From contig JAHCVI010000001.1 in the NCBI GenBank assembly GCA_019096155.1, positions 10,974,001 to 11,038,000 of the forward strand: DNA of 64,000 nucleotides. The letters run 5' to 3'. Positions 1-11,189 of this stretch are shown here, in pieces; the first letter of the stretch is position 1, and each line of letters begins with the position of its first letter. Both the position numbers and the translations under genes were made by a program. Source of the DNA: Staphylotrichum longicolle (Eukaryota; Ascomycota; Sordariomycetes; Sordariales; Chaetomiaceae). The notes under the pieces were generated by a model. The model saw only the letters and a list, made by a program, of their open reading frames with translations. It did no database searches and was not told the origin of the DNA.

Positions 1-219
1 CGATGACGACGTCGTCCTCGCTCCCCAGGATTTCTATGACTCGGTTGGCAATCCATCTGTCCGCGGCCCCGTCAGCAAAAGGTCTACCCGGGGCATGGCG
101 CGGAACAAGACTCACTTCTTCATGACCTGCACATTGACCTTTTGCATGTCCACCTTCTGGTTGAACTCGGGTGGGAATTTGGTGCTCTTGAGCAGCTTCG
201 CGTCGACGCCGGTCGCCAT
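1..219 (-). CDS. PWI-domain splicing factor, N-terminal part (SRRM1/SRm160-like)
   Basis: This is the 5' end of a gene that runs off the left edge. Exon 1 (219-116) starts MATGVDAKLLKSTKFPPEFN and continues through KVDMQKVNVQVMKK. A 59-nt intron (115-57, GTGAGT donor, ACAG acceptor) is followed by exon 2 (56-1), reading WIANRVIEILGSEDDVV. This matches the start of the PWI fold in SRRM1-type proteins: a short basic leader, the K-V-D-M-x-K-V-N segment, then the W-I helix that gives the domain its name, and E-[DE]-D-V-V. PWI domains bind nucleic acid, and SRRM1-type proteins act in pre-mRNA splicing and 3' processing in the nucleus. The C-terminal part, usually Arg/Ser-rich in this family, is not visible. 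The ATG is the first in frame and lies in a good context (GGCCATGGCG). The family call is from motif recognition. Confidence 0.8.
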
Positions 220-1086
220 GGCCGCTGTTTTTGGGCTTCCTTTTCCTCCGCTCAACCGAAAAAGTAATCAATCAACAGGGAATAAGGGTGGGCCCTCTCT
301 TCTCTTCCGTCGTCGTTGGAGTTCGCCGTCTCTGTGGAATCGAAGCGGTTGAATGTCGGATTGCTTGGCAATCGGTCGACGCGTGCTGACGAGATTCGAG
401 GTCGCCCAGCGAGTGGGTCTTGCAATGCTTGGCTTGCAAGTTGCGGGTCTGGTGGACTGGCGTGCTCCGCAAAGGCGGTGACAGGGATGCTGCATGGTCC
501 GTGGGGTTGAGCGCGGGGTCATGAAAGTGGTGGGATGTCGCGTGTGCCTTCCAAGCAGCCATCAGCCCGGGCGGCTGTAATGATCTGGAAAGGGGGTGTG
601 TGACACCAAAATGACCATGGGATTGAAGACACATGTGGCACAATAAAAATGAGGCATTTTCACGTTGAGTCGAGAATGGGCCCAAGCAAACACCACGACA
701 CGACACCAGCTCTCAAAGATGTGGTGATGGACTCGGAATCACAAGAGACCACTTGTATTCTTCTCCTTTACACGCCCCCCCAATAATAGCAGATCGACAG
801 GGCTGTGAGTCCCTGGATAAATACTGTACCCATACAGTAGCCCTCTCCTCCATTATCGTCGTCTCACAAAAAAAAAGCCCGTCAGATGGGCTCAACCATA
901 CTCCCATCCATCCAGTGCCGTATTTCTCCATAACGCCGTGATACGATGCATTCAAGCCCGGTGCCGTGCAAAGAAATTGTTATGCCGTCCATAACCCAGA
1001 ATCCGACAGTAACCCACCGTGGTCCGTTTTGAAGGGGTATGAAATAACCATCCATGGTCGCCCAGATAGCCATCGGAAAGACTCCC
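220..1086. other. intergenic region without a recognisable gene
   Basis: This holds the 3' flank of the coiled-coil gene and the upstream region of the PWI gene, both on the minus strand. Open frames here are short, overlap in several frames and have no domain signature. I see no RNA gene or repeat. Confidence 0.6.
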
Positions 1087-1855
1087 TCAGGAGTTCTTCG
1101 GATAGCTGATCTTCATCCTCCCGCCGTCACCATCCTTCTTCTCGCCCTGGACCTGCTTGGCGTGCAAGGCGGCAATCTTCTCCCTCAACTTGCTCAGGTT
1201 CCTGCTATTGTCCTGGTCCTTGAGCTTGGCGCGAATCTCGTACAGCGCCATGAGTGTGGTGGCTCGATCAACGTCGTCGTCGACTTGCTGCTTGCACATC
1301 TTGTTTAGTTTATACATCTCGGCCGGGGAAGTGGGAAAGAGCGAGGGAACGACGGGGCGCATGGCAAGCAGGGTGACGGTGGCAGTAAAGGAGAGTTTGC
1401 TGCTGACCTCTGGTTCGCGCCGCGGCGTCCCTGGAATGGAACCGTACGCCGAGTTGGTACGCGTGTTGGGCGGCGTGAGGATCCTGCGGCCGTACTTGTC
1501 AAATTTGGCTGGCGAGGCCGTCCGAGACATGAACGAAGAGCCCGCGGATGCCGCCGAGCCGCCTGACCCCGTGCGCTGGTGATGGCGCAAGCTGGGCCGG
1601 GCGGGCGCTTGCTCTGGCGGTTTGCTCGAATCCGCTGGCGGTGCTGAAGAAGTGCGTGCCTTGTTGGCGTTGACCAGTGCGGTAGCGGCGTGTGATTCCT
1701 GCTGTAATGATATATCAGAGATATGCCTCATAAAGGTGACCTCTGTGCGAGACTTCAAGAGTCGTGACCGGACGTGGAAATATGTAGAGACATACCGCCG
1801 CATTAAGGTCGCTCAGGTCCGCAAGCATCTGCGCAAGCTGGATGCTCTCCATCAT
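1087..1855 (-). CDS. Ser/Pro-rich protein with C-terminal coiled coil, conserved-type hypothetical
   Basis: Two exons give 224 residues: exon 1 (1855-1796, 20 codons beginning MMESIQLAQMLADLSDLNAA) and exon 2 (1701-1087). The 94-nt intron has a GTATGT donor and TTACAG acceptor and joins the exons in phase 0. The middle (about residues 30-130) is rich in Ser, Pro and Arg and looks disordered, with SRTASPAKFDKYGRRILTPP as a compact motif. The last 80 residues are predicted helical with heptad-like spacing (YKLNKMCKQQVDDDVDRATT, then KLREKIAALHAKQ). The helical C-terminus suggests oligomerisation or scaffolding, but this is inference. I do not recognise the family. Either of the first two Met codons could start translation. 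Confidence 0.7.
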
Positions 1856-3126
1856 GTTGGATCTCCCCTAGGCTGGCATGCGTTTCGTATTTTTTAAGCG
1901 TCGTTTAAAGGTATGGCGGAAATCGTCCACGAGGTCGCCACTGGCTGGTGTTGGGGCCAGATATCTCAAGGTTTGGGGACGCGATCTGTGACGTTGCGAG
2001 TCGGTTGCTGGTTGGTTGCGTGGCCTTTGACAAGCTGGAAATCCTGCTTGGATGGAAAGGTTTCACAGAAAAATATTCTCCAGGTGAGGCGAAAAGAGGC
2101 GCAGATTTATGTTACTGCTTGGAGCTGAAAGCAGTCCAATGACCGTAGAGGCACACAGACATTGCCTTGTGGTGGGTGTGCGGGATGCATGCGCTGTGTG
2201 TTGCGACAGACATACGGCAGGGCTGAGATTCCGCAGCAGGCCTGCGCGAAGCTCTGGCTTTGTTCGGCGGGGCCTGTCGGGACCGACAGGGGAACCGTGG
2301 CTCGTGGTCAGGGCACCAAATGGTTCGTGCGGAAACGCATGGGAACCCCGCATCCATGCATCCCGCTGAGAGGCCGTCGAACCTCCATGCCAGGTCCAAG
2401 TGTGCTTTATCCCCACACGGGATTCAGCCATCCCGCTCGCTATCGACGGGACGCTGTGGACGGCATGGAGGGTATCTATGACGGCGAGCACCTGCGATGA
2501 CCTGAATATCCGTAAATTTATCGCCATTCTTTAATCAGCTTGCCGCTTACGCGTTCTGCGGACTCCGACTGTAATCGGTGACGCTGACCTTAGCACCATC
2601 GCAGGCGCTTCTTGGTTTACCCACCCGACCTTCTGTTTTGTCCATGGAGCGCTTCAGTCCCTACCGAATCGGTGGCAGGTGCTCACTGAGTATTAGCCTA
2701 AAGAGACGGAATTCTTGAGGTACATACTTGGACCAGTTCAGACGGGGTCCATGGATGCTTGTTCCAGCTGCACGGCGACTCCACTTCCCCAGGATTTGGT
2801 TGTTGCAAAGCCGCTGTTTGACGATATTCGACGCCGAGGGCCAGGTCCATGCTTTTAGGGGGGACACAAATACTCCGTACAGAATGCTTGTTCCGCACCC
2901 CTGAAGCTTTGGGCGGGTCCAGCAAAGTGTCGGTCACCCAAAAGTGCCGCCGACGGGAGCCGAATAATCGCTGCCGAAGTCGCATTCTCCTGCTGACGGT
3001 ATTGGTCACCTCAAAAGTGACTCCCGTTTGGACCCCAAGCAGCCTTCTGCAGGACAGCACTGCGTAGCCCATCGTGTTTGCGTATAATATTTGCGGTTGC
3101 CAGTCAGCGCGGGGAAATCATTCACA
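1856..3126. other. intergenic, divergent upstream region
   Basis: This separates the minus-strand coiled-coil gene from the plus-strand FAH gene and so must carry both promoters. Candidate frames are short and overlapping, with no recognisable protein. The 10-mer TACTCCGTAC lies at 2871-2880. Confidence 0.6.
2871..2880. repeat. recurring 10-mer TACTCCGTAC, copy 1
   Basis: First of five copies in the window (counting both strands), here in the divergent intergenic region upstream of the FAH gene. Function unknown. Confidence 0.5.
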
Positions 3127-3999
3127 ATGGTGCTTATCAGGAGAGGAATGGCCACCATGGCGTCGCTCAAGAGAGCCGGAAAGGTTGTCTGCATTGGACG
3201 CAACTATGCGTATGTAGACGCCTCCTTTTTGTTTGCCCTGGCTTTTCGGGTCTCATTCGCCCGAATTGTGTGTGCTGAGACACGACGTGGCTGACTTGCA
3301 TTCAGGGACCATATCACCGAGCTCAACAGCGCCCGGCCGAAGCAGCCCTTCTTCTTCCAGAAGCCGACCTCGTCTATCCTGCTCCCCGGCGAGGGCCCGG
3401 TGATCCGGCCCCGGGGTGTTGACCTGCATTACGAGGTTGAGCTTGCCATTATCCTTGGCAAGAGGGTCAGGGACTTCAACCCGCAGGATGAGCAGGCGGC
3501 GCTGGATGCCATTGAGAGTGAGCCGCCTGAAAATTAAACACTCCATGCTTCTTTCCTAACAATGGTGCAAGGCTATGCTCTCAGCATCGACATGACTGCT
3601 CGCAACGTCCAGAACGAGGCCAAGAAGAAGGGCCTTCCCTGGGACATCAGCAAGGGCTTTGACACCTTCCTCCCCCTCGGCAATGTCATCAGCAAGGCGG
3701 CCATCCCGGACCCGCACAAGATTGAGCTGTACCTGAGCGTCAATGGCAAGATGCAGCAGAACGACTCGACCGAGCTGATGCTCTTCCGGATCCCCCGGAT
3801 TCTCGGAGACATCTCCAAGGTCATGACGCTCGAGGCCGGCGACATCATCCTGACGGGCACGCCCAAGGGTGTTGGCCCTGTCGTTCCTGGGGACGTCATG
3901 CGTGCTGGTATCAAGGTGGACGGCAAGGAGCTGGAGGAGGCCAAGCTCGAGGTTGCGGTTGAGGAGTCAACCAGCTCATACGAGTATGCCGAGACATGA
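3127..3999 (+). CDS. fumarylacetoacetate-hydrolase family protein, acylpyruvase/oxaloacetate decarboxylase type (FAHD1-like)
   Basis: Three exons (3127-3209, 3306-3517, 3572-3999) encode 240 residues, the normal size of the short FAHD1 subfamily. The FAH fold fills almost the whole protein. The divalent-metal ligands are visible as the Glu pair in HYEVELAIILGK (E71, E73) and the Asp in SIDMTAR (D105). KKGLPWDISKGFDTFLPLG and ILTGTPKGVGPV are further family signatures. FAHD1 enzymes cleave acylpyruvates and decarboxylate oxaloacetate, usually in mitochondria. The Arg-containing N-terminus (MVLIRRGMATMASLKRAGK) could be a targeting peptide, but ATGs at codons 8 and 11 are also usable. Both introns are short with standard ends. 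The gene converges on HAAO, 304 bp away. The exact substrate is inferred from the family. Confidence 0.93.
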
Positions 4000-4303
4000 T
4001 TGTACTTGTATCAGTGAAGGTAGCGTCAGGATAGCGAGGGTGCATAGGTGAGGTCGGCCTCGCCACGCCCGTTTCACCTTTCTCAGACATTGGGTACCTT
4101 GCAACATCCGCTTCATCCTTCACAAATGTGAGAGAGTAGGTTAACATCCACGCAAGATGCTCGACTAAAGTTTCACCTTGGAAGAGCACCACAAAAAGTA
4201 TATGCCAATATGCCATTGACATCTTTTGTATTCAAACTCTGATGGAACCCCCAGCCTGACCTCGCGCAAACGCAACTAGCGCAACCCAACCCCATCTCAC
4301 CCC
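4000..4303. other. convergent 3' intergenic spacer
   Basis: Short region between the stop codons of the FAH and HAAO genes, expected to hold both 3' UTRs. No other feature seen. Confidence 0.6.
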
Positions 4304-4978
4304 TCAGTCCAAGTTCGGATCCCGAATCGACCCCGGCTTCGGACACCAATCCGCCACCTCGCCGCACTTCTTACACGTCCTGACCTCCAGGTCCCCCTTG
4401 AACTGCTCGACGGCGTCCTTGATCTGCGTGCCCAGGTCGGTGCAGTGGAACGCGGCCTCGTGCACGACGGCGCCGCACCCCTCCCGCTGGCAGTACCAGC
4501 GCATCCGGTCGACCGAGTCGGCGGGCCGCTTCTGCTCGAGCACGACGCCGACCGTGTCGGCGAAGCGCACCGGGTTGTGCGGCGTGTCGGGCGGCAGCAG
4601 GAACATCTCCCCCTCGCCGATGACGATGTCCCGGAAGGCGCCGTCGTCGACGACCTTGAGCAGCATGGCGCCCTTGTACTGGTAGAACCATTCGGGGGTT
4701 TGGTTGATGTGGTAGTCGGTGCGGGCGTTGGGGCCGCCGACGATCTGAGCGGGAAGGGAGGGGGCCGGGTTAGGAAGAGTTCAAAAATAGGGTGGGAATA
4801 CACACCATGACCGTAAAGCCGGCATTGTATACGCAGTAGTTGTTGATGGGCGGCTTAAGAAGATGAGAGTTCTCTTCCAGCCTGCTGGGTTGTTAGCTGA
4901 TGTAGCTTCCGTGGCTTTGAGAGGTCAGCTGCAGAGCTTAACTTACCACTTGGGCAGGTTCACTGGTGACGCGAGCAT
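4304..4978 (-). CDS. BNA1: 3-hydroxyanthranilate 3,4-dioxygenase
   Basis: Three exons (4978-4947, 4881-4806, 4744-4304) encode 182 residues, typical of the fungal enzyme. It opens the ring of 3-hydroxyanthranilate in the kynurenine route from tryptophan to NAD, normally in the cytosol. The cupin iron ligands are H48 and E54 in RTDYHINQTPEWFYQ and H92 in LLPPDTPHNPVRF. R44, R96 and E106 match the substrate and catalytic positions of the family. A second, rubredoxin-like metal site is complete at C121, C126, C160 and C163 (YCQREGCG and CKKCG). Intron ends are GTAAGT..CAG and GTGTGT..CAG, and both junctions keep frame. The first exon is only 32 nt. The gene is divergent from the copper transporter and convergent with the FAH gene; neither neighbour belongs to its pathway. 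Confidence 0.96.
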
Positions 4979-5783
4979 GGTTGCGCGGATGATTCTGAGG
5001 GAGAACTCAAATCCGAGATGCCAGAGAAGATCAGAGTCTGTGAAGCACTGAGGTTTTATTCCTAGGAGTTGTATGAGCGAATATTCCAGAGGTGGTGCTT
5101 CTAAGGTGACAGCCTGCTTGGTAAGAGACGTAAGAGACTCAGAAGAAGGTACCTGTAAGTAGAAGAGTATCTTCCCCCGCAATGAGACTCGGGTATCGTC
5201 GGTGGTGTAGATTTGGTTTACTTTGCTCAAACCTGGGATGTCCACCAAGAACAAGAACGCTCTGTAAATCCTTCGTTTCTTTTCAGTTTCAATTGAGTCC
5301 GTCAGTTTCTGCACCTTACGAGGACTTCAATAATCGGCCGTTCCTTCCTCACCTGTTTCATGCCCCGCCAACGGACCCCGCCGCCGCCGCCGAGAAGCGG
5401 CCCAGCGATGACGCTGCTCGGGAATTAGTTCGCACGGTAGGGTGGAGCATCCCAGTGTTGCGGCTTATCAAATCAGGTCGCGGTCGGATGTTTTCTCCAC
5501 GGAGACCTGCCCAAAGTGAACACCTTGAGCTTCCCCAAAACAGACACAGACACGCACAATTGCCGCTTCACGAGGTCTCAAATACCTAACCCGGCAGCCT
5601 CATTGTGTCTTGGATCTGGTTTTCATAGTTCTTTGCATTTTATAGACACTTTTCATTTTGATCTCGGCTGTCCCACGCAAGCCACCGTCTCACTCGTTCC
5701 CGCAGCTCCAGCTTTGCTTCATCCTCACGGGTTCCTCCACTTGCTCCAAGTAACAAAACAACTAAGCTATCCACCCACCCATC
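4979..5783. other. divergent promoter region of HAAO and the copper transporter
   Basis: Roughly 0.8 kb between two divergent starts. The stretch nearest the copper-transporter ATG is pyrimidine-rich, as expected for a fungal 5' leader. I could not pick out a specific factor site. Confidence 0.55.
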
Positions 5784-6633
5784 ATGGACCACTCTTCGCA
5801 CGACCACCACCACATGATGGACCATTCGTCCCACGGCGGCATGGACCACGGGAGTGGCCAGTGCAACATGAACGTCAGTAGCCGTCCTAGTTGAATCTGT
5901 AAACTCCCAGCGCAATGCAACCTCGGAATGTAAATGCAATAATATCATGATCCTCGACTAACCGTCACAGATGCTCTTCACCTGGGACACGACCAACCTG
6001 TGCATCGTGTTCCGCCAATGGCACATCACTTCCAACCTGAGCCTCGTCGTCTCGCTGGCCGCCATCGTGGCCATCTGCGCCGGCTACGAGGCCCTGCGCG
6101 AAGCCATCCGCCGGTACGAGGCCACGCTGTCCAAGCGGGTGGACACGGCACCGCGTAAGTGTTTACTTGTTGCGCAACAGCCCCTTTCCCACCCCCACTT
6201 CACCTTGCCCAAAAAACCATACCCATTCAGTTTCTTGCACGCATGGCGAGCCCCCTTCGCTAAGACGTATACATCCCGATGGAGTCCCCCGATCCCCTTC
6301 ACCGTCGCCCCGGCGGCTTTCTGAAGAGTCAGTGACTGAGACAGCCCCCTTTCTCGCGCTCGGTGCAGGCCAGAGCCGGGAGCAGGTCTCGCGGCAAGCC
6401 CACGTCACCAAGGCTGTGCTGTACGGCATCCAGAACTTTTACGCCTTCATGATCATGTAAGTGCCTGGACTGTCGTTTATGCCCGTAGGAGGACACCCGG
6501 GGGCTGACAGAGCAGGCTCATCTTCATGACTTACAACGGCTGGGTCATGATTGCCGTGTCGCTGGGTGCGGGCTTGGGATACCTGGTGTTTGGCGGGAGC
6601 GCTCCCGTGACCAAGGAGACGGCGTGCCACTAA
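5784..6633 (+). CDS. Ctr-family copper transporter
   Basis: Four exons (5784-5873, 5971-6154, 6369-6456, 6516-6633) encode 159 residues. The protein imports Cu(I), or releases it from the vacuole, as a trimer. The first 30 residues are rich in His and Met (MDHSSHDHHHMMDHSSHGGM), a copper-gathering segment. Three membrane segments follow, at about 53-72, 105-125 and 128-148. The second contains the MxxxM copper-selectivity motif at M121-M125 (MLIFMT), and the third contains closely spaced glycines (GAGLGYLVFG). Intron 3 falls inside the codon for M121, so correct splicing rebuilds the motif. The first donor is GTCAGT; the others are GTAAGT. The tail ends in Cys-His, a common copper hand-off feature. 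Small size and lack of a long N-terminus fit a Ctr2/vacuolar-type protein, but plasma-membrane location is not excluded. Confidence 0.95.
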
Positions 6634-6784
6634 GCAGCTTCAGCAGACACCGCGTCGCAAAGAGGAGGGAAGAGGCAGACTGGGACGGCATACCGATGGT
6701 GGTGTGCGTCCCCAAGACCCGCCATTGTGCTTGTAATATACCTTTATTTACCGACCTCGACAACAGACCATCTACTAACACCCT

Positions 6785-7983
6785 CTACATCTTACTCCCC
6801 TCCTTCTTCTTCGCCTCGGCCTCCTTGATGGCGTCCCTCGCCATCTTCAGGTCCTCCGCCGTGAAGGCGCTCCCCTGCCGTTTCTTCTCCCCCATCCGCC
6901 CCATCTGCGCGAGCGCCTCGATGATCTTCTCGTCCCCAAAGTGCCGGTTGTGCTCAAACTCGGGCTTCTCCCCGTACGCGACCGTCGCGGCATCGACCAA
7001 TATCCTGGCCGTCATGCCCCACACCTTATACCGGACCGCCTCAGGCTCGGGGGTGGCGGCCTCGTCCTCCCCTTCGTTCTCCGACAGGGCCGCGAGCCCG
7101 CCCTCCCTCACCTTGGGCTTCACCACGCGCTGGTTCGTGACGGGCACGTAAAAGAAGTGCATGCGCCACTGCGAGTCGTGCCACGTGGTCCAGCTGCCCT
7201 CGTACCAGTTGCCCGGCGGCAGTTCTCTCCCTCCCGGCTGCGGCGGCTCGTCCGTCATCTTGAGAAAGTTGTGGAAGGGCGCTGAGAAGACGGCGGCCAC
7301 CTCCTTGGCGTCGAGGCGCGGGATGAGCGACTCCTCGACCGTCGGCGACGCGGCCGCGGCGGGGGACGACACGGAGCCCGTCGGCACGGGCGGCTCGTTG
7401 GTGTGCAGCAGGGCCACGCAGGGGCGCACGACGAGCTCGGTGCGCGCGAGGCTCATGGGCAAGTAGCAGAGGTGCTCGATGCGGAAGGGAGCCGGGAGCT
7501 TGGTGTCGTCGAGGGGGAGGCCGATCTCTTCCCAGGCTTCGCGGCGGGCGATTTGGTCTGGGGTGGTGGTGGGTTAGGGCGGGCAGGAGGGATAATAAAG
7601 GGGAGAGCAAGATATACATGGGGACTCGTCTAAGGTGTCGGCTTTGCCTCCGGGAAGGGCGGCGTGACCTGGTGGCTCGTTAGCAGGAGGCGGTGGGTGA
7701 AGGAGCAAAGGTGGTGTAGTGGTACCTGAGAAACTGCGCAAGCTAGCAGCGCGCATGGTGATGACGACGCGGAGGTCGCCTCGGCGGTCGGCGTAGAGGA
7801 GCAAGAGGACGGCGGCGCGGCGGCTCAGGGGGAGACGGTCCCATAGCGGGAAGGGCGGCGGCTTGTACGCCCTCAAGCGGGCGACGGCGGCCTTGGTGCG
7901 CATGAGCTGGGGTTGCTTAACCACGGGTGCAAGAGGAGAAGAGACATGGTACTGACCGCCGAAGCTGTATTCAGCGGCGCCAT
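6785..7983 (-). CDS. Nudix hydrolase, peroxisomal coenzyme A diphosphatase type (Pcd1/NUDT7-like)
   Basis: Four exons (7983-7957, 7906-7726, 7668-7618, 7557-6785) give 343 residues. The enzyme class splits CoA or CoA esters into phosphopantetheine and 3',5'-ADP, usually in peroxisomes. The Nudix box is split by the third intron: GGKADTLDE precedes it and QIARREAWEEIG follows, preserving the RE-x2-EE catalytic core. Upstream, RAYKPPPFPLWDRLPLSRRA and VVITMRAASLRSFSG are typical of fungal Pcd1 proteins. The C-terminus ends KKKEGSKM; Ser-Lys-Met resembles a type 1 peroxisomal targeting signal, in keeping with the family. Start choice is uncertain: an in-frame ATG lies upstream at about 8218 and another at 8403, giving an acidic, Ala-rich extension. 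I chose the internal ATG because it begins directly before conserved sequence. The donors GTCAGT and GTATAT are slightly atypical. Confidence 0.9.
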
Positions 7984-8551
7984 GGTCGATGCATCCCAGT
8001 AGCACGACCCTTCGTCCTCTTCTGCGTCTGCCTCGGCTTCGGCGGCTGCTGCGGCCGCGTCTTCTTGTTCTTCTTGGGGATCGACGGTGAGCGACTGAAG
8101 AGCGGTGTCTGAGGCGGGTTCGTCTCGGATGCCCTGAATGACCGTCTGGGCTTCTTCTTGGTGTTCTGCGGAGCCGACGTTGACTGGCGGTTCTTCGGCC
8201 GCAGGAGAAGCGATCATGTTCTCAGGGAGGAGGAGGTGATGCGGGTTGGCGGTTGCTGTAGGTTCGGATAAGGGACGCCGGTTGCGGCTACGGCACACTT
8301 CCTTGGGATGGCAGGCGGGGCGGCCAGGGGCAGCGCCGGCACCTCGGCCGCCCTTGCGGGGTACATACACTACTACAGTAGCATGGGCGCATGTGGGGAG
8401 CATGATTGGGTGACGTCAGGGGTAAACAGATAACGTTCAATCAACTGAAGCAACAACGTCTACCGCTACTTCGAACGTACTATCCAATGTGAGTTAGCAA
8501 GAGAAAAAATGAGTACGCCCCCCCTAAGTGTAGATTAGGTTCCATTGGTAG
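7984..8551. other. possible N-terminal extension of the Nudix gene, then spacer
   Basis: The minus-strand frame of the Nudix first exon stays open to about 8403. It would add an acidic, Ala/Glu-rich segment (for example QEEQEDAAAAAAEAEADAEE) starting at MIASPAAEE or earlier. This may be coding, a 5' leader or both. The remaining 150 bp to the next gene show nothing. Confidence 0.4.
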
Positions 8552-9296
8552 TCATTCCTTGTCATAGACCACCCCAAGCCCGACTCCCACCCCTTGGCTT
8601 CCCACTCCACGGCCACGGCTCCTCTCGCCCGACGGCCTTGGAGATGCCTCGCTGTTCTTCCTCCTCGGCTGCGGGCTGCCCCGGGGACTACCGCCACGAG
8701 CAAGCCTATCCGCTTGCGGTGCTGGGCTGCTGCGAGGGCTAATCCCCTGCCTCGGGCTCGGCCTGACCGCAGCACCAGGACTTCCCCTCCCCACGATCCG
8801 ACTCGTGCCCTGCCCCTGCCCCATCCCCAACTCGGGACTCTGTGTGCTTCCCATCCCCAGAACCGAGCCCTCTCCCGGCGCCGCCTGCACCCCCGGCGAG
8901 ACAAACACCCCCGCAGCAGCAGGCGCCGACCCCAACCGTCCCCGAAAAGCACCGCCCGTTCCCATTCCTAACCCCGTCCCCGTCCCCGTCCCCGTCCCCG
9001 TCCCCAACAGCGACCCCGACCCCGACCCGTCCCCTAACCCGTAACCCCACACCTGGCCCCCGTCCCCCAGCACCCGAATACTGCTCTTCAACCGCTGCCT
9101 CCTCCTCTCCTCCCGCCGAGGAGACCGCCCATCTGCCCGATGCTGCTGGTGCTCTTGCTGACGAACCCGGCCGCCGCGCCGACAGCTCGTTGGTCCGCGC
9201 CGCGAGCGTCGAGAGGGACGTCTTCGCCCTCAGCTGGGATCCCTCCACCCCTCCACCCACTCCTGCTCCTGCTCCTGCTCTGCTGTCGTGGCTGCC

Positions 9297-9340
<44 letters not shown>

Positions 9341-11189
9341 GCCCGCCCTCTGCCTCGTCCTCGCAGGGCCCGTCGTCGTACAGGCTCTGCTCTCGTCGTC
9401 ATCGTCATGGAGAAGGGGTATTGCTGCGCCGGCGCCGGCGCCGGCGGGGTGCGCGCTTGCCGGGAAAGGGGAAACGGCTGGGACGGTGGCGACGTCTGCA
9501 CGGGTGTGTTGTGTGGCGGGGCGGGGGCGGGGGCGGGAACGGTCGGGTTGCCGCTGCTGCCGCCAGCAGAGGCGCGCCGGAAGACCTTGGCCATGATGGA
9601 GCTGCTTCCGCGACGGTGGCGGCGCTGTGGGCCGGTGGTGGTGGTGGTGTCTTTGGGCCTGGCCGTGTCGCTCGCGTCGCTGGCTGCGATGGAGATGGGG
9701 ATGGAGCCGCCTGTCTCGGGCGTGCCGATTGTGCGGGGGTTGGTGTCCGAGTCGTAGTCGAATCTGCTGCGCGTTGGGGGGTCTGGGGAGGCGGAGGCGG
9801 AGGCGGAGGCGTGCAAGCGGTAGGGCAGGCGGCCGAAGGTGCTGGCGCTGACTGTGTGTGGGGAGTCATGCTGGAAGTTGGATGGTCGCCAGATCGGATG
9901 GAAGTGTTCGGCGCTGCCTGAGGGGCAGGTATCGGGGGAGCGGTCCGGCCGATGCGGTTGGATGCGTTGGTGTGGGAGAGGCGGCAGTTGCTTTCTCTTG
10001 GAGCTAAGATGACTGTCGGAGCTGCTCGTTCTCCCTGTTTGCATCGACTGCTCGGCAACAAACTGACTCGTCTTAGTTGGCTTCGCTTTCTGCGCCGCCA
10101 ATGCGTCGTCCTTTGCCAATTCCTTCGCCGTTTCGTGGTATAGATCTGGGCTGGACTTGTCGCTGGTCATGTCCCGGCTAGACCTAGGACTTCCTCGGCC
10201 GCTCTCCAGACGAGGCGAAAGAGGCTGCCGGGGCGACTTCTCGGTGTAGCTAGGGAACTCCAATGGTCTCCTCTCGGGGCTGCGGCTGGGCCTCGTCGGC
10301 TTTACCAGACGCAATGGCCTCGGGACCACAGCTGATCCTGTGCTGCGTCGATAGGCGTCGTTGGAGGTGAAGTAGCCCGTCTTCGGTTCCGACAACCTTC
10401 TCTTGCCAGCAGCCTCTGCATGACCATCCAGATCCGAGATGGCACTTTTGGGCTCTTCATAGTTGTACTCGCTGCCATTGTTGCTTAGTGGCGAGACCTC
10501 GCCATACAACTGTTTCTGCTGCTCTGCCCGGATCTTCTTGTCTCGCTCTGCGGCCTCCGGAGGGACCCCGAGACCCGTAAGTCTGTGAATCTTCTTCTCG
10601 GAATTGTGGCCTGTCGGAGTTGTCTCGCGGAATGCTGGAGCATTCGGAAGGCCCGATATTTTCTGGACCTTGGGGAGAGATGATCTTGGCTGGGGTTGTG
10701 GGGAGAGGACCGTGTCAGGCGCATCTCTTGGGATGCCGACAGTATTGATCTTCAGCTCTTCCCTCCTGTCTCTGTTTGTTTGTCTGTCTGAGAAATTGGC
10801 AAGCTCGGCATCCCCAATGTCCGACGCTGTCTCGCGACGGTAGACGAGATAGATACTGCCGTCATCAGAAGGGGCCGCAGGCTCGGGAGTTGCCAGTGCC
10901 TCGTCCACCTCCTTGCTGAAGGCAGACACGCAAGAGTGTCTGTTGAGTGGCACTGGCGGTAGCGCTCTCTTCTCATACCTCTCAATGTCCCCGGACGGAG
11001 GAGGCGAGAGTGGCTGGAAGACAGGCGTTTCCGTCCCCGGCAGCCCCAGAGTTGAACTGGAGGCGTCGGTGCTCTGAGGCAGATACATACTGACAATCAG
11101 AGGTAACACCAAACAGCGTTGCAGTCGTCAAGCTGGTTGAGGAGAGAGTCAAGCTCAGGTGAGGTGACTGTCACCGTCGGAGGATGCAT
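8552..11189 (-). CDS. large low-complexity protein with C-terminal coiled coil; frame changes needed near the 3' end
   Basis: A long minus-strand frame (11112 to about 9360) encodes a Ser/Pro/Arg-rich, probably disordered protein with many SP/TP sites. An upstream start at 11189 (MHPPTVTVTSPELDSLLNQL) is plausible through a very short intron ending CCTCAG just before codons for STDASSS. Between about 9360 and 9170 the apparent protein sequence jumps frame. EQEQEQEWVEGWRDPS lies in one frame, SQLRAKTSLSTLAARTNELS in the next, and RVRQQEHQQHRADGR then continues in the first of these through RRQRLKSSIRVLGDGG to a stop at 8552. Together they resemble one continuous coiled coil. A (CAG)13 tract sits at the first jump. 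Sequence errors, unrecognised introns or genuine decay could each explain this. I do not recognise the family. Confidence 0.6.
8972..9006. repeat. GTCCCC hexanucleotide repeat inside coding sequence
   Basis: About five to six tandem copies of a GTCCCC-type hexamer. On the coding (minus) strand it gives an alternating Gly-Thr run in the frame that continues to the 8552 stop. Confidence 0.8.
9298..9336. repeat. (CAG)13 trinucleotide repeat
   Basis: Thirteen uninterrupted CAG units on the plus strand (CTG on the coding strand of the surrounding minus gene). Depending on frame this reads poly-Leu, poly-Ala or poly-Cys. The poly-Ala frame leads into the EQEQEQEWVEGWRDPS segment and seems the most protein-like. 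Confidence 0.9.

Noticed and set aside
8842..9921. 359-codon plus-strand open frame with poly-Gln
   Set aside because: Antisense to the low-complexity minus-strand gene. It arises from GC-rich third positions and the CAG repeat and has no domain-like sequence.
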